Origin: DATHWB01 sp040880725
GTDB taxonomy: Bacteria > Actinomycetota > Acidimicrobiia > Spongiisociales > ZC4RG35
Length of the DNA stretch: 13,527 nt
Assembly: GCA_040880725.1 (NCBI GenBank)
Contig: JBBDHV010000049.1
Span: 1-13,527, forward strand
Direction of reading: 5' to 3'
A model generated the notes under the pieces. It worked only from the letters and a program-made list of their open reading frames with translations, was not told the DNA's origin and did not search any database. Both the position numbers and the translations under genes were made by a program. The number at the start of each line of letters is the position of its first letter. Positions within the stretch are counted from its first letter, which is position 1. Positions 6,517 to 13,527 of the stretch are shown in pieces.

Positions 6517-7571
6517 CGAGTCGGGTCATCGTGGCATCCGCGGACCGAGATGTGGTTCCGCCGTCCCGGTCCTCGCCGAGCACTCGACTGATGGCCTCCG
6601 TGGGAGGAGTCGTGCTCGTCGCCGTGGCGTGGCAAACGGGACCACTCTCCGAGTCGCCGCCGCCGCCGAGAGAGGTATCGGCGGTGGCGGCGCCGTTTGG
6701 AATCGCGTCGCTCGTCACGGAAGCCAGGCGGTGGGGTACTCCGCTCGCCCTGCCAGAAGGAACTCGCGACGTTGTGGGCCTTGCATCGACGGTCGTGGCA
6801 ATCACCCCCGATGGCGTGTGGCCGGCCTGGGCGCTGTACGACGGCGCGTGGACGAAATTGCGCGGGATCCCCCGCGGGCCCTCAATTGGATCCCAAGTTG
6901 GCGTGGGTCGGGATGACGGATTCTCGGTTGTCGGTGTGTTCGACGACCGGAGCGTGATCTACGACTACCGGTCCGATGGCGGCTTCGAGGGGGCACGCAC
7001 GATTCGCGGCGTCGCGGCAGGTGCCTACGCGACAGTCGGACGCGGGGTGGCGATCTTCGACGCAACCCGGCCGGTGGGCCATTTCCTGACGACGACCACG
7101 GTTACCGAGCTGACACCTCCCGGGACCGTCGTCGACGCCGCCAGCGGGATGGGTTCGCTGCTCGTCCTGACGTCGGATGGCCGTGTGCACGGGACGCCGG
7201 AGACTCTCGGCGCGGAGTGGCGGCAGCTCGGCGAGGGCTTTGTCGCACTCTTGGCCGGCGAGGTCGTCGTGGCCGTCGGGGAGAGCGCCACAGTCGGCAT
7301 CCACCGCTTGGAACCCGGCGGAACGCTCGCACGGTTGAGCCGCGCCCCGTTCGGGCCGACCGCCGTATCGGGTTCGGTCGTGTCGGTGCACGACTGGTCG
7401 AGCGACAGCATCTGGTTGTCCGAGTCAGGGGGCGGTTGGGAGCGGCTCCCGCTCTGGGCAGACGCGGGCTTCGACGGCGCCTTTCGAACGATGGTGACCG
7501 GGACCGACGTACCGACCGTGGTCGCCGTCGACGGCAACGGTCGACAGGCACTGTGGCGGGCGGTGCCCTGA
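6513..7571 (+). CDS. Membrane-anchored, probable beta-propeller protein of unknown function
   Basis: The family is not recognised. From GTG 6513 the product has 352 residues; GTG 6498 (5 residues longer) and ATG 6591 (26 shorter) are alternatives, and 6513 is chosen because it overlaps the preceding stop as GTGA. One hydrophobic segment at about 27-41 (ASVGGVVLVAVAW) follows a short basic N-terminus, then a proline-rich linker (SPPPPREV); this reads as a signal anchor with the bulk outside the membrane. The rest is glycine-rich and beta-strand-rich, with repeating turns ending in W-x-x-L patterns (GAWTKLRGIP, AEWRQLGEG, GGWERLPLW) and SDG/TSDG turns, as in BNR or RCC1-like propellers. No enzyme motif is seen. 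Convergent with the CNNM gene, 19 bp apart. Confidence 0.72.
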   Translation: MTSRVIVASADRDVVPPSRSSPSTRLMASVGGVVLVAVAWQTGPLSESPPPPREVSAVAAPFGIASLVTEARRWGTPLALPEGTRDVVGLASTVVAITPDGVWPAWALYDGAWTKLRGIPRGPSIGSQVGVGRDDGFSVVGVFDDRSVIYDYRSDGGFEGARTIRGVAAGAYATVGRGVAIFDATRPVGHFLTTTTVTELTPPGTVVDAASGMGSLLVLTSDGRVHGTPETLGAEWRQLGEGFVALLAGEVVVAVGESATVGIHRLEPGGTLARLSRAPFGPTAVSGSVVSVHDWSSDSIWLSESGGGWERLPLWADAGFDGAFRTMVTGTDVPTVVAVDGNGRQALWRAVP

Positions 7572-7590
7572 ATCCCGAGTCGTGCGGCGT

Positions 7591-8925
7591 TCACGGGGTC
7601 GGAGCGACGACCTCGACCTGGCCGGCGCGACGGCCGTCCACGGTCAGGACCCGGAGCGTCCAGCCTTCGAACTCGATCCGGTCGCCCCGCGCCGGGAGCC
7701 GACCGAGTGCCTCGCTGATCGCCCCGGACACCGTCTCGGTCTCGCCTTCGGGCAGCTCGAGCCCGCTGAGGCGCTCCAACTCGTCGCGCCGCATCGTTCC
7801 CGGGACCACCCACGCGCCCTCTCGGTCTCTCGGCTCCAGGACCGTCGGGTCGAACTCGTCTGCGATCTCTCCCACGAGCTCTTCGAGGATGTCCTCGAGG
7901 GTGAGCACACCCGCAGTGCCCCCGTACTCATCGATGACGAGTGCGAGGTGTGATCGTTCCGACCGCATGTCGTTGAGAAGCTGATCCAGATCTCGCGATT
8001 CGGGAACGACCGGCATCGGCCGCCTCAGGTCCGCCGCCGTCCTCCCCTCGATGTCCTCGGCGCGGGCGGTGAGGATGTCCTTGACGTGGACCACGCCGAT
8101 GATGTGATCGAGGTCGGTCTTGTGGACGGGCAGTCGGGAATGTCCTGACGCAGCAGCGATCCCCAGGATCTCGTCCACCGTGGCGTCCTCGGCGACCGTG
8201 ACGAGATCGATGCGTGGGGTCATGGCGGACTCGGCGTCGATGTCCCCGAGCGCGAGCACCGCCGAGAGGACTCGGACCTGCCCAGGAGCGATGAGACCGC
8301 TGCGCAGCGACTCGCGGAGGGCCATCCGCAGCTCGTCGGGGGTGTGGACGAGGCCGATCTCGGCCACGGGTTCGACCCCGGTGAGCCGCACCACTCCGTT
8401 GGCGGCGCCGTTGAGCAACACGATCAGGGGGCGGAACAGCCGCACGTACCAACCAAACAGCCGTGAGACGCGCATCGACAGTCGTTCGGCATCCGCCAGC
8501 GCCAGGTTCTTGGGAACCATCTCACCGACGACCATGTGGAGAAACACCACGATGCTGAGTGCCACGACGAAGGCGATCACGCTGGCAGTGGTGGAGGTCA
8601 GGCCGATCGGTTCGAGCCAGACGAGGAACAGCGACGCGAGTGCCGGTTCTGCGATGGCGCCGAGACCGAGCGAGCACATCGTGATACCCAGCTGGGCACC
8701 GGAAAACGTGATCGAGATCTCTCTGAGCGCCTTCAAGGCCCGGACCGCAGCCGGTTCGCCCTGGGAAGCCAACTCCTCGACCTGGGCCCGATTCGCGGCC
8801 AGCAGGGCGATCTCAGCTGCCACGAAGAAACCGTTGGCGATGAGCAGCGCGAGTCCGACCAACAGGGCCGTCGGGTCGAATCCGGCCGTCAGATCCGCGG
8901 CGTCGGCTGCGAGCGTCCGCGTCAC
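7591..8925 (-). CDS. CNNM/CorC-HlyC family membrane protein (downstream paralogue)
   Basis: A 444-residue protein of the CNNM/CorC family, whose characterised members move or sense Mg2+ at the cytoplasmic membrane. Order of parts: DUF21 membrane domain, about 15-190, with hydrophobic stretches near 19-44, 75-100, 112-135 and 155-175, and the conserved GEMVPKN at 134-140; a CBS pair, about 230-350 (MTPRID near 235-240, GHSRLPV near 261-267, DEYGGTAGVLTLEDILEELV near 332-351); and a C-terminal CorC_HlyC domain, about 365-440. The CBS pair usually binds adenine nucleotides. The GTG start overlaps the upstream paralogue's stop by 4 nt (GTGA), so the pair is translationally coupled. Older databases label this family hemolysin, a name not supported by function here. 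Confidence 0.92.
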   Translation of the reverse strand: MTRTLAADAADLTAGFDPTALLVGLALLIANGFFVAAEIALLAANRAQVEELASQGEPAAVRALKALREISITFSGAQLGITMCSLGLGAIAEPALASLFLVWLEPIGLTSTTASVIAFVVALSIVVFLHMVVGEMVPKNLALADAERLSMRVSRLFGWYVRLFRPLIVLLNGAANGVVRLTGVEPVAEIGLVHTPDELRMALRESLRSGLIAPGQVRVLSAVLALGDIDAESAMTPRIDLVTVAEDATVDEILGIAAASGHSRLPVHKTDLDHIIGVVHVKDILTARAEDIEGRTAADLRRPMPVVPESRDLDQLLNDMRSERSHLALVIDEYGGTAGVLTLEDILEELVGEIADEFDPTVLEPRDREGAWVVPGTMRRDELERLSGLELPEGETETVSGAISEALGRLPARGDRIEFEGWTLRVLTVDGRRAGQVEVVAPTP

Positions 8926-10253
8926 TCGGACTCCCCGTCATCGTCCGCGGCGCTCTGGTCGAGGGGGCGCGCTTCGATGGTCACCACTCGGAGGCCATCG
9001 ATCTCGACGGCTCTGAAGTGCCACCCTGCCTCGACGACGAACTCGCCTTCGGCCGGAATCCGTCCGAGGGTCGAGATGACGAAGCCCGCGATGGTCTCGT
9101 AGTCGCCTTCCGCGAGGTCGCATCCCAGGACGGCCTCGACTTCCTCGGCTCGGACCGTCCCGTCGAAGAGGTAGGCACCGTCGGACTCCTGCCGGATCGG
9201 ACCGGCTTCGGCGTCGAACTCGTCCTGGATCTCGCCGACGAGCTCCTCGACGACGTCTTCGAGCGTGACGATGCCGGCGACGCCGCCGTACTCATCGGCC
9301 ACCACGGCGAAGGTACGTCGTGCCTGCCGCATCTTGGACAGCAACGGTCGGAGTCGGTCGGTGTCCGGCACGATCAGTGCCGGGCTGGCGATCGTGCCGA
9401 CGACAGTGGTTTCCCGCTCATCGGCGGGGACCGACAGGAGGTCCTTGATGTGCACGGTGCCGAGGATGTCGTCGTCGGTCTCACCGACGACGGGAAACCG
9501 GGAGTGTCCCGTCTCCCGGGCGATCTCGCGCAGCGTGTCGACGGGCGCGTCGCCGTCGAGGAATGTCACCCTCGTGCGCGGGACCATGACCTCGTGAACC
9601 CGACGTTGGCCCAGGTCGACCGCCCGCGTGAGGAGTTCGCCCTGGTCTCTCGACAGCTGCCCCTCTTCCTGGGATGCCACGATGATGCGGGCAAACTCTG
9701 CTGAGGAGTGGCCGCCGTGCCGCTCCTCGGCGACATCGACTCGGAACACCCGTCTCGTCACCCAGGCAGCCGATCCGTCGAAGAGCCGGATGATCGGGCC
9801 CAGCGCATTTCCGAACCAATGGATCGGGTACGCGACGAAGAGGGACATACGCACGGGAATGGCGAGCGCGAGGTTCTTGGGGGCCAGTTCGCCGAAGAGC
9901 ATCTGTACGACAGTCGAGATGGCGAAGGCCAACGTCAGCGCGACGGGTGTGGCGGTGTCCTCGGAGAGCCCGAACAGGTCGAGGACCGGCCTCACCACTG
10001 CGTCGCCCACCGCGGACTCGGCGAGGAACCCGACCACCAGACTGGTGGCGGTGATGCCGAACTGCGCCCCCGACAGCATGAACGATGCCCGATCGAGCTC
10101 TCTGATGGCCGTACCGGCCCGTCGGCTGCCTTCGGCGGCGAGCGCTTCGAGGCTTCCTCGCCTGACGGAGATGAGCGCGAACTCGGCCGCGACGAAGAGA
10201 CCATTGGCGGCGATGAGGGCGGCGACCAGAGCGAGGGCCCAGTACGGATTCAG
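8922..10253 (-). CDS. CNNM/CorC-HlyC family membrane protein (upstream paralogue, CTG start)
   Basis: Second CNNM/CorC-type protein, 443 residues if it starts at CTG 10253-10251. The first ATG in frame (10079) would delete 58 residues, including the first transmembrane helix, whose sequence (LVAALIAANGLFVAAEFALI, about residues 9-28) closely matches the paralogue's NGFFVAAEIALL. No ATG, GTG or TTG lies between the upstream in-frame stop (10280-10278) and 10079. A strong ribosome site, GGAGAG at 10265-10260, sits 6 nt before the CTG. The core holds GELAPKN at about 121-127, a CBS pair with GHSRFPV and DEYGGVAGIVTLEDVVEELV, and a CorC_HlyC tail ending in an acidic stretch. First gene of the two-gene minus-strand unit and divergent from argR. 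Likely an Mg2+-related transporter or sensor. Confidence 0.9.
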   Translation of the reverse strand: MNPYWALALVAALIAANGLFVAAEFALISVRRGSLEALAAEGSRRAGTAIRELDRASFMLSGAQFGITATSLVVGFLAESAVGDAVVRPVLDLFGLSEDTATPVALTLAFAISTVVQMLFGELAPKNLALAIPVRMSLFVAYPIHWFGNALGPIIRLFDGSAAWVTRRVFRVDVAEERHGGHSSAEFARIIVASQEEGQLSRDQGELLTRAVDLGQRRVHEVMVPRTRVTFLDGDAPVDTLREIARETGHSRFPVVGETDDDILGTVHIKDLLSVPADERETTVVGTIASPALIVPDTDRLRPLLSKMRQARRTFAVVADEYGGVAGIVTLEDVVEELVGEIQDEFDAEAGPIRQESDGAYLFDGTVRAEEVEAVLGCDLAEGDYETIAGFVISTLGRIPAEGEFVVEAGWHFRAVEIDGLRVVTIEARPLDQSAADDDGESE

Positions 10254-10259
10254 CGGTGT

Positions 10260-10268
10260 CTCTCCATC
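10260..10268 (-). promoter_or_regulatory. Ribosome binding site deciding the CTG start
   Basis: Read on the minus strand this is GATGGAGAG, a strong Shine-Dalgarno, followed by ACACCG and then CTG at 10253. Spacing from GGAGAG is 6 nt. It fixes translation start upstream of the annotated-looking ATG at 10079. A -10-like TATGCT lies at 10285-10280 on the same strand, without a good -35. Confidence 0.65.
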
Positions 10269-10337
10269 GGTCGGCCCTCAGCATATCGGTCCGCCACGTG
10301 ATGCCGTTCGGGCTGCGGACTGCGGGGACGGACGGCT

Positions 10338-10440
10338 GCAGACTGGCTGTCACCCGAAAAGCCGACTGGCTGTCATCCCAACAGCCGACTGGCTGTCATC
10401 CCAACAGCCGACTGGCTATCACCCCAACAGCCGACTGGGA
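10338..10440. repeat. 23-bp tandem repeat array with internal dyads
   Basis: Four full units plus an 11-bp partial, in exact 23-bp register: 10338-10360 (divergent), 10361-10383, 10384-10406 (identical to the second), 10407-10429 (two changes) and 10430-10440. The core, read across the unit boundary, is ACAGCCGACTGGCTGT (perfect at 10381-10396), a 6-bp inverted repeat around GACT, followed by a 7-bp linker CATCCCA. A weaker, decayed unit may precede at 10315. The array ends 5 bp before the argR ARG box and lies in the divergent promoter region. It could be a cooperative binding site for a second regulator. It is not CRISPR: there are no unique spacers. Confidence 0.85.
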
Positions 10441-10445
10441 ATGAT

Positions 10446-10461
10446 ATACGCATATGCGTAT
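10446..10461. promoter_or_regulatory. ArgR operator (ARG box) of the argR operon
   Basis: ATACGCATATGCGTAT, identical in all 16 bp to the box before argC, and perfectly palindromic. It ends 10 bp before the argR ATG, so it must cover the promoter and probably autoregulates argR-argG-argH. The ATGs at 10454 and 10460 fall inside or on the edge of the box and are unlikely starts. Confidence 0.85.
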
Positions 10462-10464
10462 GCT
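10459..10464 (+). promoter_or_regulatory. Candidate -10 element of argR (leaderless)
   Basis: TATGCT begins at the same offset within the box (base 14) as TATATA does before argC. Seven bases separate it from ATG 10472, the geometry of actinobacterial leaderless promoters. No ribosome site is visible before the ATG, which fits. The -35 region (TGGGAA at 10436-10441) is poor. Confidence 0.5.
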
Positions 10465-10471
10465 GCATGGC

Positions 10472-10920
10472 ATGTCCACCACGGCGGCGCGGCGACGCGT
10501 CATTCGCAACTTGATACTCGACCAGGCCGTGTCCAGTCAGGCGGAGCTCGTCGACCTTCTCGAGGCGCGAGGAATGTCCGTGACACAAGCCACCATCTCA
10601 CGGGATCTGGCGGTCATCGGAGCCGCCAAATCGAACGACGATCACTACCGGATCGGAGAGCGGGGGGATCCCGACGAGGCCGTTGCCTACTTGGGCCGGA
10701 CCATCGACGAGTTCGTCGAATCCATCCAGTCGAGCGGCAACATCGTCGTGATGAAGACTCCGCCCGGCGCCGCCATGGTGGTGGCCTCCGCCCTGGACGG
10801 GGCCGGCTTGGTCGAAGTGCTCGGATCGGTGGGTGGCGACGACACCATCTTCGTGGTCAGTGCCGTCGCCGACGGAGGTCCCGCCCTCGCAGCACGACTC
10901 GAACAGATCGGAGCACGCGC

Positions 10921-10924
<4 letters not shown>
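10472..10924 (+). CDS. argR: Arginine repressor
   Basis: ArgR is a hexameric, arginine-dependent DNA-binding protein that represses arginine biosynthesis. The 150-residue product has the family size. The N-terminal winged helix-turn-helix is clear (SQAELVDLLEARGMSVTQ followed by ATISRDL, about residues 22-46). The C-terminal arginine-binding and oligomerisation domain contains SGNIVVMKTPPGAA (about 88-101) and the GDDTIFV loop (about 122-128), whose aspartates contact arginine in known structures. ATG 10472 is preferred over in-frame ATGs at 10454 and 10460, which lie in the operator. No ribosome site precedes it, suggesting a leaderless mRNA. The stop overlaps argG by 4 nt (ATGA). Expected targets: the two identical palindromes at 371 and 10446. 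Confidence 0.95.
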
Positions 10925-12119
<1,195 letters not shown>

Positions 12120-12123
<4 letters not shown>

Positions 12124-13469
12124 CCCTCTGGGGAGGCAGGTTCGAGTCAGATCCTGACCGCATCCTGTGGGACTACACGGTGACTCCGGAGGATCACCGG
12201 CTCGTCGTCGACGACATCCGGGGCTCCCTGGCCCACGTCGCGATGCTCGGTGATGTGGGACTGATTCCCCTCGGGGAGGTCGGCCAACTCCGAGATGCCC
12301 TCGAGGTCCTGCTCGCAGAGGCCGAGGCGGGAACCTTCGAGTTTCTCGATTCCGACGAGGACGTGCACTCGGCAGTCGAGCGCCGTGTCATCGAGCTGAC
12401 CGGCGACATCGGACGCAAGCTGCATACGGCTCGCTCCCGCAACGACCAGATCGCGCTCGACGTTCGCCTGTACATGCGGCGGGCCGGCGAGGAGCGCCGC
12501 CGGCAACTGACTCTCTTCGCAGAGACCATGATCGGTTTGGCGGCCGAACACGCCGAGACGGTGGTGCCCGCCTACACCCACCTTCAGCAAGCCCAGGCTG
12601 TCCCGCTGGGACACCACCTGCTCGCCTACGTCTGGATGGCGTTGCGCGACCGCTCGCGATTCGAGGACCTCGCTGATCGGTTGGGCGTGTCACCTCTCGG
12701 CGCGGGGGCGGGGGGAGGTTCCAGTCTTGGCATCGAACCAGGGAGCACGGCGCGTGCGCTGGGATTCGATGTCGTGTTCGCCAACTCGATGGACGCGGTC
12801 GGCTCCCGTGATCTCGTTGCCGAGCACATCTGGTGCGTCACCCAGGCGATGGTGAACCTTTCGCGGCTGGCGGAAGAACTCGTGCTCTGGTCGACCACGG
12901 AATTCGGGTGGGTGACATTCGGCGACGAGTTCACCACTGGGAGTTCTGCATTGCCGCAGAAGAAGAATCCCGACATCGCCGAGCTCGCCCGGGGGCGGGC
13001 GGCGGGGGCGATTGGTTCCCTCACGGCGATGCTCACTCTCCAGAAGGGGCTTCCTCTCACCTACAACCGCGACCTGCAGGACGACAAGACCCATCTCTTC
13101 GCGGCGGACGACCTGCTCGCCGGGACATTGACGGCCCTCACCGCCATGCTCGGCTCTGCAACCTTCGATCCTCCCGCGCCGTCGCCGTGGGTGACCGCCC
13201 TCGACCTGGCGGAGGCGCTCGTCGAGCGGGGTGTCCCGTTCCGGGAGGCGCATCACGCGGTCGGTCGCCTCGTGTCGTCCCTGCTCGCCGAGGGCCGCGG
13301 TCTCGACGAGGCCACCGAACAGGACTTGAGTGCTGCCGATGCCCGGTTCGAGCCCTCCGATGTCGAGCTGGTCGATGTTGTCGGATCAGTCCGACGCCGG
13401 GTCTCGGAGGGCGGGGGATCCACCGCCTCGGTCCACCGTCAGATCGAAGCGTTGCGGCGCCTGCTCTGA
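12120..13469 (+). CDS. argH: Argininosuccinate lyase
   Basis: ArgH splits argininosuccinate into arginine and fumarate, the last step of the pathway. It belongs to the fumarase/aspartase superfamily and works as a tetramer. The 449 residues start with LWGGRF, the usual N-terminus. Also seen: DEDVHSAVERR (79-89), HTARSRNDQ (102-110), THLQQAQAVPLGHH (153-166, with the proposed acid His154), the flexible catalytic loop GSSALPQKKNPD (274-285, catalytic serine 275/276) and TYNRDLQDDK (314-323). Several positions differ from common consensus: GSSALPQ for GSSIMPQ, AQA for AQP, and GAGAGGGSS for GAGALAGTT. Active-site residues are kept, so function is expected. GTG 12120 overlaps the argG stop by 4 nt (GTGA). 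The gene ends 58 bp before the window edge. Confidence 0.95.
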
Positions 13470-13527
13470 GAAGCCTGCGGATTGGGCGAGCTGCGAGCCC
13501 CCATCCGTTGGCTTCCCGCCCGAAAGC
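13470..13527 (+). other. Downstream flank of argH
   Basis: GGGC and GCCC at the ends of 13486-13502 could form a weak stem around a purine-rich loop, but no U-tract follows before the window ends. No terminator is called. Confidence 0.3.

Noticed and set aside
7572..7590. Bidirectional terminator between the convergent genes
   Set aside because: The 19-bp gap has no hairpin or T-run.
10338..10440. CRISPR array
   Set aside because: The repeats are directly abutting 23-bp units without unique spacers, and no cas gene is nearby.
10256..10444. 62-residue plus-strand ORF across the tandem repeats
   Set aside because: Its repetitive translation simply reflects the 23-bp repeat, which is not a multiple of 3, and it has no ribosome site.

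Overview
This is high-GC, tightly packed DNA that looks chromosomal and actinobacterial. The gene order (argC-argJ-argB-argD ... argR-argG-argH), an ArgJ of the bifunctional type, an ArgR repressor and adjacent tandem CNNM/CorC-type membrane proteins all fit Actinomycetota. Several signature motifs differ from textbook consensus, which suggests a less-studied lineage (possibly Acidimicrobiia-like, inference only). No mobile element, CRISPR array, rRNA or tRNA gene was recognised.

Layout. 1-370 is a GC-rich non-coding stretch with three strong hairpins and a short direct repeat. 371-5235 is the first arginine operon: an ARG-box-like palindrome, then argC, argJ, argB, argD and a small metallo-beta-lactamase-fold hydrolase, each overlapping the next by exactly 4 nt. 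5387-7571 is a second plus-strand unit: an EamA-type transporter, a 73-residue small ORF and a membrane-anchored, probably beta-propeller protein, again coupled by 4-nt overlaps. 7591-10253 on the minus strand holds two paralogous CNNM/HlyC-CorC membrane proteins; the upstream one apparently starts at a CTG codon. 10254-10471 is a divergent intergenic region with a 23-bp tandem repeat (internal dyads) and a second, identical ARG-box palindrome. 10472-13469 is the second arginine operon, argR-argG-argH.

How the genes work together. ArgJ acetylates glutamate and recycles the acetyl group from acetylornithine. ArgB, ArgC and ArgD convert acetylglutamate to acetylornithine, and ArgG and ArgH turn citrulline into arginine. 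ArgR most likely represses both operons through the identical 16-bp palindromes, including its own promoter. Ornithine carbamoyltransferase (argF), normally between argD and argR in this group, is not in the window. Its usual place is taken by about 5.8 kb of unrelated genes, so that step must be encoded elsewhere or differ.

Most notable observations: (1) the identical perfect palindromes before argC and argR with -10-like hexamers at the same offset, predicting a leaderless argR mRNA; (2) the dyad-containing 23-bp tandem repeat beside the argR operator; (3) all nine same-strand tight junctions being exactly 4-nt ATGA/GTGA overlaps, which exposes a 73-aa gene; (4) the CTG start of the second CNNM gene; (5) the missing argF and the hydrolase coupled to argD. 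I see no clear new defence or mobile system here; most of the window is arginine biosynthesis plus accessory membrane genes.
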